Below, in pieces: positions 36,640 to 46,250 of a stretch of DNA of 64,000 bases. The notes under the pieces were generated by a model that saw only the letters and a program-made list of their open reading frames with translations, was not told the DNA's origin and did no database searches. Position numbers and translations under genes: made by a program. The first letter of the stretch is position 1. Each line of letters opens with the position of its first letter. Source of the DNA: Bremerella sp. TYQ1 (GTDB taxonomy: Bacteria; Planctomycetota; Planctomycetia; Pirellulales; Pirellulaceae); the NCBI RefSeq assembly GCF_020150455.1, contig NZ_CP083740.1, positions 2,232,001 through 2,296,000 of the forward strand, read 5' to 3'.

Positions 36640-38887
36640 ACGCGAGAAACATTCCTCCAACGGCGAATCCCAATCCTCGCTGTTACCTCACTTGGTCTTA
36701 GGGGGAGTCGCGTTTCTTGTCGTTGTCACGCCGCTCGTTTCGAGCGAAGGTTCGCCCGAACGCGGTGCCGAACTTTGGCTAGCCGTAGGCTGGTCTCTCT
36801 TACTTACGCTGTGGGGTGCCACAGCTATCATGAAACCAAAACTCGAACTTCGCTGGAGTTGGCCAGAGACTTGCCTTCTCGGATTTGTGCTATGGCTCGC
36901 GTTGTCGACCTGGTTCGTAGCTGGTGAAGGAAATCTACGCTCGGCATTCAATGGGTTTTGGGATCATGCCCATTTATTGATCGCCTATTTTTTGATACGG
37001 CAATGCATTGTCACCGAGAAACAGCGAAGTGCGATTCTGTCAGCGATGATTTGCCTGGCAGTGTTTGTCTCAACGTTCGCCATCTATCAATATCGAGTCG
37101 AGCTTCCAGCACAGCGTGCGGCCTACGATGCCAATCCCGAGCAAGTGCTTATCGAGAACGGAATCGATCCTGATCCGAATAATCCAGTTCGAGCTTTGTT
37201 TGAAAGCCGTCTCGACAGTACCGAACCGACGGCGACATTTACGTTGACGAATTCGCTGGCCGGATTTCTCGTCCCGTGGCTCTTGCTCTCGATCGGATGG
37301 CTGAAAAACGCTTTCAGTGATGGCCCAAATTGGAAGCGTGTCGGTGGACTCACGCTGGCGGTGACGGTTGTCTGTATCTGTTTGCTGTTGACTAAGAGCC
37401 GAACCGCTTGGCTGGCAAGTTTGTTCGGTCTTACTGTCTTAGGTTTCTACGCGAGTGGGATTGGCAGACGGGTATCGTGGGTCATTCCCGCAGCTGGCCT
37501 CACGGCAATTCTCGGAATTTTCATGCTCGGGTTTGCTACCGGCGTCTTAGATGTAGAGGTTCTCAGCGAAGCCCCCAAATCTGTTCTCTACCGACTTCAA
37601 TACTGGCAAGGAGCTGCGGCGATTGTTGCCAGCAATCCCGTTTTTGGATGCGGACTGGCGAACTTCCAAGGCTACTATCCAGAGTTCATGTTGCCGATGG
37701 CGAGTGAAACGGTCGCCGATCCTCATAACTTTGTATTTGAAATCTGGGCGACGGCTGGCACCCCCGCATTGCTGCTCTTTCTAGCAGCTATGACATTTTG
37801 GGTGATTCGACTTGCGAAATCTCACGACCATCCGCCGGAAGAAGTTGCACCGCAACGAGAGAGTGAAGACGTCCCGAATTCTTCCACGCCGATTGCTCTT
37901 GGTGCCGCTCTCGCATTTCCGTTCGCACCGATGCTGCAAATGATCATGCAGGAAGTCTCACCTGACTTCATGCCACAAATCGTTGGCCTGATTCCGACGC
38001 TTGCCGTTGCGTTCGCACTGAGCCAGGGAACATCACAAGCTCGCAACTTGCGGCTGTATCTAATCGTCGCGATATCGGCACTGGTTGTCGACCTTTTAGC
38101 TGCCGGCGGTATTAGCTTTCCCAGTGTCGCAGGTTCACTATACCTTTTGGCGGCAGTCGCATCTCCGGCGAAACCAACCGTGGTGCTTGACGACTGGCGA
38201 GGAAAAGGGCTACCGCTGGCCATTGGTGCCGTTGGGCTTCTCGTTGTCACATTGTGGGGAATCCAACCATCTCAGGCGCGTAGAACTCAAATGGGTCAGT
38301 CGACGCTCGCCGCTCGACAAGGAAATTGGAAGGCGATGGAGCAACATGCTTTGCTCGCAACTCAGGCCGACCCATGGAGCAAAGAAGGGCCATCGGCTCT
38401 GGCAAACATTTACTACCAAGGCTGGACGAACAATTCGGATGCTCCGTTGAAAGCACGAAAGCCGCTGCTCGATAGCTTCGACGAAAGTCTGGCGATGACG
38501 TTTCGCAGAGCCGGCCGTTCCTTTCCTTTGCACTTTTCGGCTGGGAACTGGTATCTCGATATCTATCGGCAGTCCAACAATCCGCAGCATCTTTTGCAGG
38601 CAACCGATCATTACCGGCAAGCGGCTAAGCTTTTTCCTAACCGAGCGATTCACCATGCTCAGCTTGCCTGGGCCCTCCATCTGGCGGGTCTCGATGAAGA
38701 AAGTTCCGCGGAGGCAGAAGAGGCGTTACGCTTGGATGCCCTGAATCCCCATGTCGAACGAAGCCTTGAAAAGCTGAAAATTCATGATCCAGGGCCATTC
38801 AATCCTAATGATCAAGCAAAAGCAGGGCCTTCGCAGGAACTTTCTGCCAAACAAGTTGTTGAGAATTTGCGTACAATGGGAGGATAG
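36623..38887 (+). CDS. O-antigen ligase/polymerase-like membrane protein with TPR tail
   Basis: A 754-residue protein with about 11-13 membrane helices and a large periplasmic loop, matching the WaaL/Wzy family: FVLWLALSTWFVAGEG, TFTLTNSLAGFLVPWLLLSIGW, LLLTKSRTAWLASLFGLTVL and the GCGLANFQGYYPEFMLPMASETVADPHN stretch shown here in parts. The last ~200 residues are a soluble TPR-like helical region (QADPWSKEGPSALANIYYQG; RAIHHAQLAWALHLAG). The ATG at 36623 overlaps the end of the previous gene by 17 bp, so the two are translationally coupled. Whether it is a ligase or polymerase is not decided. Confidence 0.85.
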   Translation: MAAKTKREKHSSNGESQSSLLPHLVLGGVAFLVVVTPLVSSEGSPERGAELWLAVGWSLLLTLWGATAIMKPKLELRWSWPETCLLGFVLWLALSTWFVAGEGNLRSAFNGFWDHAHLLIAYFLIRQCIVTEKQRSAILSAMICLAVFVSTFAIYQYRVELPAQRAAYDANPEQVLIENGIDPDPNNPVRALFESRLDSTEPTATFTLTNSLAGFLVPWLLLSIGWLKNAFSDGPNWKRVGGLTLAVTVVCICLLLTKSRTAWLASLFGLTVLGFYASGIGRRVSWVIPAAGLTAILGIFMLGFATGVLDVEVLSEAPKSVLYRLQYWQGAAAIVASNPVFGCGLANFQGYYPEFMLPMASETVADPHNFVFEIWATAGTPALLLFLAAMTFWVIRLAKSHDHPPEEVAPQRESEDVPNSSTPIALGAALAFPFAPMLQMIMQEVSPDFMPQIVGLIPTLAVAFALSQGTSQARNLRLYLIVAISALVVDLLAAGGISFPSVAGSLYLLAAVASPAKPTVVLDDWRGKGLPLAIGAVGLLVVTLWGIQPSQARRTQMGQSTLAARQGNWKAMEQHALLATQADPWSKEGPSALANIYYQGWTNNSDAPLKARKPLLDSFDESLAMTFRRAGRSFPLHFSAGNWYLDIYRQSNNPQHLLQATDHYRQAAKLFPNRAIHHAQLAWALHLAGLDEESSAEAEEALRLDALNPHVERSLEKLKIHDPGPFNPNDQAKAGPSQELSAKQVVENLRTMGG

Positions 38888-38938
38888 CTATCATGCAACT
38901 TCCTCCCCTCAACTGACTACTTTTCCCATAGACGCTTC

Positions 38939-40117
38939 ATGAAACCGATTGCACTTCTCTTGGTCTGTCTACTAATCGGATCCGCTGCGGGCTTTGGATT
39001 CGCTTATCGTGACGCTTCGCTTCCCAATCATTTTGGGCCTGTGACCGATCCCGATCAGTCCTGGAAAGAAGTTCAAATTTCCGAGGACGCTCCCAAAGTC
39101 GAAGTGGAAGGGGGAACCGTCTACGCGTTTGGTCGCATGGAACTGAACTCAGTCGGGAAACATACCTTTATTGTCAAAAATGTTGGGCAGGGGACACTTG
39201 AGCTGACCATGGAAGGCACCACGTGTAAGTGCACTATGGCCGACTTAAAAGAAGGGGATACGCTGAGTGTCGCTCCCGGTGAATCGACCGAAATCAAACT
39301 CGAATGGCGTCCCAAGGCTTATCAGGAAGATTTCGCTCAAACCGCTCGCATCGCGACTAACGATCCTCGGTTGTCAATGCTGGAACTTCGTATCACGGGA
39401 AGTGTCGTTCAGGCCATTGTCCTCGATCCGACCGAAGTCCGTTTCACCAACTTGGCTGCCGGCGAAACAAGAAAAGCTGCTACCAAAGTGCTGAGCTTCA
39501 AAGAGGCCTCATTTGAAATTGAAGACCTAAAAGTAGATGGAGACGATTCCAAGTTTCTCTCCGCGACTCAGCGTCCACTTAATGAAGAAGAGTTGGAACA
39601 GTCCAATGGAGCGTTAGCCGGCTATTTGGTTGAAGTGGAAGTCAAACCAGGCTTGCCACTGGGTACCAATCGTCACAAGGTGATTGCTAAAACGACGAGC
39701 GAATTTGCCCCCGAACTTGAAATCCCGGTAACAAGCTACATCGTCGGCGACATTTCGGTTATCGCTGTGAAAAAGTACGAACGGGAAAAGTCAGTCCTTT
39801 ATCTCAATAAACTGAAGAAATCGGAGGGCACGTCGACCAAGCTCTTTTTGATTGTCAAAGGGCCGCATCGAGACAACGTCGAGATCGAACTTGCCGAAAC
39901 TCGCCCTAGCTACATGAATGTGGAAGTTGGCGAGGCAGAGTCGATCAATCAGGGAAATGTGCGAAAAATTCCGCTTTCTATCGAAATCCCTGCCGGATCG
40001 CCTGAAGGTAATTTTCTGGGTCCAGAACGGAAGGATCTTGGAAAAATTGCGTTATCTGTGAAAGGACATCCCGAGATCCAAGAGGTCAATATTGGTGTTT
40101 ATTTCTCAGTCGAGTAG
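38939..40117 (+). CDS. DUF1573-family exported protein
   Basis: A 392-residue protein with an N-terminal signal-anchor (ALLLVCLLIGSAAGFGFAY). Its front part is a DUF1573 Ig-like domain with the Cys-x-Cys motif in GTTCKCTMADL and APGESTEIKLEWRP followed by FAQTARIATNDPR. It has a longer C-terminal part of similar beta style. It is 94 bp upstream of the UshA-like cytochrome gene and both are on the same strand, so they may work together in the envelope. In many planctomycetes DUF1573 proteins occur with cytochrome and redox genes. Confidence 0.85.
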   Translation: MKPIALLLVCLLIGSAAGFGFAYRDASLPNHFGPVTDPDQSWKEVQISEDAPKVEVEGGTVYAFGRMELNSVGKHTFIVKNVGQGTLELTMEGTTCKCTMADLKEGDTLSVAPGESTEIKLEWRPKAYQEDFAQTARIATNDPRLSMLELRITGSVVQAIVLDPTEVRFTNLAAGETRKAATKVLSFKEASFEIEDLKVDGDDSKFLSATQRPLNEEELEQSNGALAGYLVEVEVKPGLPLGTNRHKVIAKTTSEFAPELEIPVTSYIVGDISVIAVKKYEREKSVLYLNKLKKSEGTSTKLFLIVKGPHRDNVEIELAETRPSYMNVEVGEAESINQGNVRKIPLSIEIPAGSPEGNFLGPERKDLGKIALSVKGHPEIQEVNIGVYFSVE

Positions 40118-40210
40118 ATTCACCCATGAATCTTTCACCTCGAGCTGACTATCTTTCCAGACCTAGAGAGACTGGCAGCCATTCGCCGAACCAGCAACCC
40201 CCTCAAACGT

Positions 40211-41923
40211 ATGCGTCACGAACTCGGTTACATCGCTTCCGTTATCGCGATCGCGGCTTTCACTTTAGCAGTCCATTCCGGCTGCAATTCCAGCCAGCAA
40301 ACGCCTGAGACTGCTCAGCAGAGCGACCCCATGCCAATTCCTCAATCGGTGGAACACTCTTCCAGCGATGGTGCGTTCGTTCGTGATCAAACAGTTGTTA
40401 CCCAGGCCGGAGCGGAAGGCCCTGTTCAAGGGAACGTCACTTCGCCTCAGTCGGAGTTGCGTCCGGTTTCTTCGCCTGCGGAACTGCAGCCCCCTCCCAC
40501 GACTTCCGATTCAAGTGCCGAGCAGGATTCGGCAAAACCCAAACTGCCACGCCGGGAACTCTTCGAAGGCTGGGAAAAGCCCGTTGCCGCTCTCTTTTTG
40601 ACCGGTCAACAGCATGGCTACATCGAACCGTGTGGCTGTACAGGGCTGACCAATCAAAAGGGTGGCCTGATGCGTCGGCAGACTTTTCTCGATCAGCTGA
40701 AGAACGACCGTGGCTGGGATGTTGTCGCACTCGACGTCGGCAATCAGGTACGTCGCTTTGGCCGCCAAGCGGAAATCAAATTCCAAACGACCGCAGAAGG
40801 CCTGAAAAAGATGGATTATCAGGCCATCAGCTTTGGCCCTGATGATCTGCGACTTTCGGTCGACGAAGTCTTCGCAGCCGTTGCCTCCGAAGATCCTGAC
40901 GACATCAAATACATCTCCAGCAACGCAAGCCTACTTGGCTTTACTCCGAAGCATCGCATTGTCGAAGCTGGTGGCAAGAAGATTGGGATTACTGGGGTTC
41001 TCGGAGCGAAAGAACAACAACGCATCTCGAACGCAGAAGTAGAGATGGGCGACCCGATGCAAGAGCTGGCAGCCAGTTGGAATGCCTTGAAAGCAGAAGA
41101 TTGTGATCTGTATGTTCTTTTGGCCCATGCATCGCTGGACGAGAGCCGAGAATTTGCGAAAGCATTTCCTGGCTTTCAAATTGTTGTCACTGCCGGCGGA
41201 GCAGGGGAGCCAACGCTAAAGCCGGAGATAATCGAAGGCTCGAACAACCAGATGATTCAGGTCGGTACCAAAGGGATGTACGTCGGAGTCGTGGGAATTT
41301 ACGACGACGCGGATAATCCTTTCCGCTACGAACGCGTTGCGTTGGATGCCAGGTTTGCCGATTCGGAAGAAATGCTCCGCGTGATGGCAAGCTACCAGAA
41401 ACAACTTGAAACACTGGGTCTCGATGGTCTAGGAATTCGCCCTCAACCGCACTCCAGCGGCTTCTCGTATGTGGGTTCGGAAACGTGTGCCGACTGTCAC
41501 TCGGAAGCATACGAAGTTTGGGAGAACTCCAAGCATAGTCACGCTACCGAAACCTTGGTTCATCCACCGGAACGCTACGAAGTGCCTCGCCACTTCGATC
41601 CGGAATGTTTGGCTTGCCACGTTACTGGTTGGAATCCAAGTCTATACATGCCATTTCAATCAGGTTATCTCAGCCTCGACAAGACACCTGAGATGAAGAG
41701 TGTGGGCTGTGAAAACTGCCACGGCCCTGGCTCTCACCATGTGGCTTCGCAAATGGGTGAAGGGGACTTCACTGAGGAGCAAACGGCTTCGTTCGTCGAG
41801 AAAATGCGTCTGCCGCTCGAACGTGCTCGGGAAACGTGTCTTCAATGCCACGATCTCGACAACAGCCCCGACTTCCACGCAAAAGGGGCATTCGAGGAAT
41901 ACTGGGAAAAGATCAAACACTAA
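40211..41923 (+). CDS. UshA-like domain / tetraheme cytochrome c lipoprotein
   Basis: A 570-residue lipoprotein (signal ending LAVHSGC). The N-terminal ~340 residues resemble the UshA/5'-nucleotidase metallophosphatase fold (VAALFLTGQQHGYIEPCGCT, VVALDVGNQV, QAISFGPDDLRL, LYVLLAHASLDESREF). The expected D-x-H, GNHE and similar metal ligands look replaced, so it may not hydrolyse phosphate. It carries the conserved EPCGC motif. The C-terminal part has four heme-binding motifs: CADCH (about 426), CLACH (466), CENCH (500) and CLQCH (543). It is probably an outer- or inner-membrane-anchored periplasmic electron carrier. Confidence 0.85.
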   Translation: MRHELGYIASVIAIAAFTLAVHSGCNSSQQTPETAQQSDPMPIPQSVEHSSSDGAFVRDQTVVTQAGAEGPVQGNVTSPQSELRPVSSPAELQPPPTTSDSSAEQDSAKPKLPRRELFEGWEKPVAALFLTGQQHGYIEPCGCTGLTNQKGGLMRRQTFLDQLKNDRGWDVVALDVGNQVRRFGRQAEIKFQTTAEGLKKMDYQAISFGPDDLRLSVDEVFAAVASEDPDDIKYISSNASLLGFTPKHRIVEAGGKKIGITGVLGAKEQQRISNAEVEMGDPMQELAASWNALKAEDCDLYVLLAHASLDESREFAKAFPGFQIVVTAGGAGEPTLKPEIIEGSNNQMIQVGTKGMYVGVVGIYDDADNPFRYERVALDARFADSEEMLRVMASYQKQLETLGLDGLGIRPQPHSSGFSYVGSETCADCHSEAYEVWENSKHSHATETLVHPPERYEVPRHFDPECLACHVTGWNPSLYMPFQSGYLSLDKTPEMKSVGCENCHGPGSHHVASQMGEGDFTEEQTASFVEKMRLPLERARETCLQCHDLDNSPDFHAKGAFEEYWEKIKH

Positions 41924-41956
41924 AGCCGATTCCTCGTATCCTCATCAATATTACGT

Positions 41957-41985
41957 CAGACCGCGCGTGGCTACTGCGCGGTCTG
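41957..41985 (+). terminator. GC-rich hairpin after the cytochrome gene
   Basis: CAGACCGCGC (41957-41966) pairs perfectly with GCGCGGTCTG (41976-41985), a 10-bp stem with a 9-nt loop; no clear T-run follows. Acts perhaps as a terminator or 3' end protector. Confidence 0.55.
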
Positions 41986-42070
41986 GGAATTTCCCGATCG
42001 TGCAGACGACATCTACAAAGCCATGCGCATCGACGCAGCATTCTTTGGCTGAACCCTCGGTCATTTCATT

Positions 42071-42101
42071 GCCAAATGTGGCTTCATTTGGCCCACTTTT
42101 T
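42071..42101 (+). terminator. Second hairpin with T-run
   Basis: GCCAAATG (42071-42078) pairs with CATTTGGC (42085-42092); four bases on, a TTTTT follows (about 42097-42101). Likely the actual end of the upstream transcript. Confidence 0.55.
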
Positions 42102-42178
42102 GACCGCCCTCTCTTAAACCGTGTCCTGGCAAGTAGTTACACGGATCGCTGATCGACAAAAGATTCCTCATCTCCGCC

Positions 42179-42194
42179 GGGCACACCGCTTGCG
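42179..42194 (+). promoter_or_regulatory. Sigma-54-type promoter of nirBD
   Basis: GGGCAC (42179-42184), five bases, then TTGCG (42190-42194). Against the consensus TGGCAC-N5-TTGCW only the first T and the last W differ; the GG and GC dinucleotides have the required 10-bp spacing. It lies about 55 bp before the ATG, a fitting distance. One-mismatch matches of this kind are expected a few times per window by chance, so position is the main support. Confidence 0.6.
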
Positions 42195-42248
42195 TTATCG
42201 ATCTCGGCAAACTGCGCAAGTGTATTCGAAACGAGGAATCTCAAGCTC

Positions 42249-45200
42249 ATGGTGACAGACGATCCACAAACCATCGTAGTGATTGGCAACGGCATGGTTG
42301 GGCATCGCTTCGTTGAGAAGCTTGTCGAATTTGACCAGGCCCGCCAGTACAAGATTGTCACCTTTTGCGAAGAACCGCGTGCGGCATACGACCGAGTCGG
42401 GCTCACCTCGTTCTTCGCCCACCGCGATGCCGAGAAGCTAATGATCGCTCGCATGGAGTGGTATCAAGAGCAGGGCGTCGAACTCCATCTAGGAGACCGT
42501 GCTCACAAAATCGACCGCGAAAAGCAAGTCGTCTACTCTGAAAAAGGTGAGGCGATTCCCTACGACTACGTGGTCCTCGCCACTGGATCGTATCCTTTCG
42601 TCCCGCCAGTCGAAGGGATCAACAAGCATGGCGTTTATGTTTATCGAACAATCGAAGATCTGGAAAAGATCATCGAGCATGGGAAGACGGCGAAAACGTG
42701 TGCAGTGATCGGCGGCGGTCTGCTGGGCCTGGAAGCAGCCAAAGCTGCGTTCGATCTCGGCATGAAAACTCACGTTATTGAATTCGCACCACGCCTGATG
42801 CCTCGCCAGGTAGATGACCGAGGCTCCAAAGTCCTCGTCAGTAAGATCGAAGAGCTAGGCGTTGACGTTCATCTCAATAAAGGGACCAAAGAGGTCCAGG
42901 GGGATGGCAAAGTCGAACGCATGGTCTTCACCGATGACACCAGTCTCGACGTCGACATGATCATTGTCTCGGCTGGGATTCGACCTCGTGATGACGTAGC
43001 AAAAGACGCTGGACTCGATATTGGGCCTCGCGGTGGTATTTCGGTAGACGATCACCTCAGAACTTCCGATGCCAAGATTTTCGCGATCGGGGAAGTGGCT
43101 CTTCATTCGGGGATGATCTATGGCTTAGTCGCCCCTGGATACGAGATGGCCGAGATTGTCGCAGGTAACCTTTGCGGTCAAGAACTGAAGTTCAGTGGCA
43201 CCGACCTTTCCACGAAGCTCAAATTGATGGGCGTCGATGTTGCCAGCTTTGGAAACTACGAGTCGAGTGACGATGTAAGCACGTCGTTGGTTGTCGAAGA
43301 TCCTTTTCAAGGCACCTACAAAAAGCTGCTGTTCAGTAAAGATGGCCAGAAACTCCTCGGGGGCATCCTTGTGGGAGACGCGTCAGAGTACGGAACGCTT
43401 TCTGTCTTCGCAAAAAGCGGTGATGCGTTACCTTGTTCCCCAAGCGAATTGATGGGAACAAGCGGCGATGGAGGCGCAGCAGCGTTAGGTGGTGCCGAAA
43501 GCATGCCGGACAGCGCCCAGATCTGTTCGTGCAACAACGTGACCAAAGGTCAGATCTGTGCCGCCATTCGCGATAACGACCTAATGACGCCAGGTGAAGT
43601 CAAAAAGTGTACTTCCGCAGGAGGTGGTTGCGGAGGCTGCATGCCGATGGTGACCGACATCCTGACGGCAGAACTGGCTGCGGCCGGCAAATCGCTTAGC
43701 AAAGATCTTTGCGAACACTTCGCCTACTCTCGGCAAGAATTGTTCGAGATCGTCAAAATCAAAGAGATCAAGTCGTTCGATGACTTGATTGCTTCTCATG
43801 GAAAAGGAGATGGATGCGAAATCTGCAAACCGGCCGTCGCTTCGATTCTCGCATCGCTCTGGAATGATCATATTCTGGAAACCTCGCACAAAACACTGCA
43901 AGACACCAACGATCGATTTCTTGCCAATATCCAACGTGATGCAACTTACAGTGTTGTCCCAAGAGTTCCTGGTGGAGAAATCACGCCCGACAAATTGATT
44001 GTGCTGGGAGAAGTCGCGAAGAAGTATAACCTCTATACGAAGATTACCGGCGGACAGCGTGTCGATCTCTTCGGTGCCAAAGTACAAGACTTGCCAGATA
44101 TCTGGTCCGAATTGATCGACGCCGGTTTCGAAAGTGGACATGCCTATGGAAAAGCGGTCCGAACCGTGAAAAGCTGCGTCGGCAGCACATGGTGCCGTTA
44201 CGGTGTCGGCGACTCGGTTGGGTTTGCCATTCGGATCGAAAACCGATACCGCGGCATCCGAGCTCCTCACAAACTGAAGTTTGCCGTTAGTGGATGCGTT
44301 CGCGAATGTGCTGAAGCTCAAAGCAAAGACGTTGGCTTAATTGCAACCGAAAATGGTTACAACCTCTACGTCTGCGGAAACGGGGGCGCCACGCCAAGGC
44401 ATGCCGATCTACTCGTAGCCGACATCGATGAAGAAACGGCGATTAAGTATATCGACCGACTACTGATGTATTACATCATGACGGCTGACAAACTGACACG
44501 TACCAGCGTCTGGTTGGAAAAATTAGAAGGAGGACTCGACCACGTCCGCGATGTCGTCTTGAATGACTCGCTGAATCTTTGCGACGAACTAGAAGCACGG
44601 ATGCAGATGCTTGTCGACACCTATCAATGTGAATGGAAGTCGGTCGTCGACGACCCTGAGAAGCGAGCCTTCTTCAAACAGTTTGTAAATACCGATGAGA
44701 GCGAACTTGGTATTGAAATCATCACCGAGCGTGACCAGCAACGCCCTGCCGATTGGCCAGACGGTGCGGTATCGCTGGTCGAGCTTAAAGGCCTGGATGG
44801 CGAAACTATTTCGCACGACCTCTCAGCCGAAACCGATTTGACTTGGGTACCGGTCGGATCCGAGGGCGATTTCCCGACCAACGGCGGTGCCGCGATCAAA
44901 TACGGGGACGTTCAAATTGCCGTTTTCCGAGCGACAACGCACAGTGATTGGTATGCCTGCCAAAACATGTGCCCACACAAAAACGCGTTCGTCTTGTCGC
45001 GCGGAATTGTCGGTGATGCCGGCGGAATTCCCAAAGTTGCCTGCCCACTTCACAAGAAGACTTTCTCGTTGGAATCGGGCGAATGTCTCTCTGGCGAAGA
45101 CTTCAAGTTGGAAACATTTAAAGTTAAAGTCGAAGAAAGCCAGGTTTTCGTGCAGCTCCCGCCTCAAGAGACACTCAACGCCAAACTGGCAACGAAACTC

Positions 45201-45260
45201 CACTGCATTTCCGCTTGCGATGCGGACAAAAGTCGCCAAATGAGTTGCGTCGGTAGTTAA
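42249..45260 (+). CDS. nirB: Fused assimilatory nitrite reductase NirB-NirD
   Basis: A 1003-residue NAD(P)H-dependent nitrite reductase reducing nitrite to ammonium in the cytoplasm. Order: FAD/NAD(P)-binding reductase (residues 1-390, VVIGNGMVG and CAVIGGGLLGLEA), two BFD-like [2Fe-2S] segments (CSCNNVTKGQIC about 425, CGGCMP about 460; then CEICKP about 522), a siroheme/[4Fe-4S] sulfite/nitrite reductase domain (SCVGSTWCRYG about 642 and SGCVRECAEA about 683), and a C-terminal NirD Rieske-like domain (CPHKNAF about 908 and CPLHKKTF about 935) that is usually a separate small subunit. A sigma-54-like promoter precedes it, consistent with nitrogen control. Confidence 0.95.
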   Translation: MVTDDPQTIVVIGNGMVGHRFVEKLVEFDQARQYKIVTFCEEPRAAYDRVGLTSFFAHRDAEKLMIARMEWYQEQGVELHLGDRAHKIDREKQVVYSEKGEAIPYDYVVLATGSYPFVPPVEGINKHGVYVYRTIEDLEKIIEHGKTAKTCAVIGGGLLGLEAAKAAFDLGMKTHVIEFAPRLMPRQVDDRGSKVLVSKIEELGVDVHLNKGTKEVQGDGKVERMVFTDDTSLDVDMIIVSAGIRPRDDVAKDAGLDIGPRGGISVDDHLRTSDAKIFAIGEVALHSGMIYGLVAPGYEMAEIVAGNLCGQELKFSGTDLSTKLKLMGVDVASFGNYESSDDVSTSLVVEDPFQGTYKKLLFSKDGQKLLGGILVGDASEYGTLSVFAKSGDALPCSPSELMGTSGDGGAAALGGAESMPDSAQICSCNNVTKGQICAAIRDNDLMTPGEVKKCTSAGGGCGGCMPMVTDILTAELAAAGKSLSKDLCEHFAYSRQELFEIVKIKEIKSFDDLIASHGKGDGCEICKPAVASILASLWNDHILETSHKTLQDTNDRFLANIQRDATYSVVPRVPGGEITPDKLIVLGEVAKKYNLYTKITGGQRVDLFGAKVQDLPDIWSELIDAGFESGHAYGKAVRTVKSCVGSTWCRYGVGDSVGFAIRIENRYRGIRAPHKLKFAVSGCVRECAEAQSKDVGLIATENGYNLYVCGNGGATPRHADLLVADIDEETAIKYIDRLLMYYIMTADKLTRTSVWLEKLEGGLDHVRDVVLNDSLNLCDELEARMQMLVDTYQCEWKSVVDDPEKRAFFKQFVNTDESELGIEIITERDQQRPADWPDGAVSLVELKGLDGETISHDLSAETDLTWVPVGSEGDFPTNGGAAIKYGDVQIAVFRATTHSDWYACQNMCPHKNAFVLSRGIVGDAGGIPKVACPLHKKTFSLESGECLSGEDFKLETFKVKVEESQVFVQLPPQETLNAKLATKLHCISACDADKSRQMSCVGS

Positions 45261-45394
45261 GGAAGTCATCTTCCCTCGACGTAGCCTCAAGAACGATTAT
45301 GAGTTCAAAACAGGCGAGGTTCGTCGCTTCCATTGCGGGGAACCTTCAATTCAGTTGCAGTGTCTTCCACCAGCGCAACTCGAGAGAAATCGCG

Positions 45395-46126
45395 TTAGTG
45401 AGACCGGGTGTCTTTTAGTCGGCGACGAAGAGCATTGAGTCTTTCTTCCGACTTGCTGAGTCGATCATTCGTCGATGAAGCCAGCGAAGATGGCAACTCT
45501 GGAATCGATCCGAGTGAGTGCCGGCTGTTCTCAGCGATATCTCGGATGCCGCCAAGTTGGCTTTGAACATCGGCAATCCATTTCTGGGTTTCTGCCTGTT
45601 TACCGGAGGCATCCTGGAAGAATAAACAGGCGGCCAGGGCCATGCAGGCCAATGAAATGACTGAAATAGGAAAGCCGAGATTAAAAAGCTCGGGACGCTT
45701 TGCCACGACGCTCCAAACAATCAGCAGGCAACCGCAAACCAGCAGCGTCACGCCGCCAGCTAAACTAATCGCTGCCAACCAGGGAAATCGGTTTTCGGCT
45801 TTCGCATCTGAGAGCATCTTGAGTGATGCCGGTTTGGCCGATGTTCGATTGCCAGAAGATTGCGAACCAACCTCTTCAAAGTTAGCTGGCTCGCCGAGCC
45901 GCTGAACCAAGTTATCAACGCGACTAAGCGTCGCTTGCATCCGCGACGAATCAAACCGCAGTCCAGGCAACACGACGCTTTGGGAAGACCCGTGAGCAGC
46001 TTTTCGGGATGGCTTGCTCTCAGCACCTGCCTCCAGACGTGTTTGGCACTTGGCGCAAACGAGGCCTGATTGCTCTCGAGACGAGGCAATTCCGGCAACT
46101 TGAGTTTGACACTGGGGGCACCACAT
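45395..46126 (-). CDS. Zinc-ribbon membrane protein
   Basis: A 243-residue protein beginning MWCPQCQTQV ... CAKCQ, an N-terminal CxxC/CxxC zinc ribbon, followed by a low-complexity basic linker, two membrane helices (about 119-140 and 153-170; AAISLAGGVTLLVCGCLLIV and SVISLACMALAACLFF) and a C-terminal tail predicted coiled-coil (about 175-240). The layout (ribbon, linker, two TMs, coil) is that of small planctomycete membrane proteins of unknown role. It is convergent with nirBD (134 bp). Confidence 0.7.
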   Translation of the reverse strand: MWCPQCQTQVAGIASSREQSGLVCAKCQTRLEAGAESKPSRKAAHGSSQSVVLPGLRFDSSRMQATLSRVDNLVQRLGEPANFEEVGSQSSGNRTSAKPASLKMLSDAKAENRFPWLAAISLAGGVTLLVCGCLLIVWSVVAKRPELFNLGFPISVISLACMALAACLFFQDASGKQAETQKWIADVQSQLGGIRDIAENSRHSLGSIPELPSSLASSTNDRLSKSEERLNALRRRLKDTRSH

Positions 46127-46250
46127 CTGCTAGCAACTCGTAAACGATAACGGGTTCAGTCTCTCTCGTTATCGGATACGAAGGGGATACAGATTGAAAC
46201 GATCTGGCGAAATGGGAAAAAGATTCCGCCAGCAAACTCGCTTTGTGATA

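Larger units (their letters stand above)
41924..42248. other. Region between cytochrome gene and nirBD
   Basis: About 325 bp containing two stem-loops (at 41957 and 42071) and a sigma-54-like promoter (at 42179). No credible ORF; short frames in it are shadows. Confidence 0.5.
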
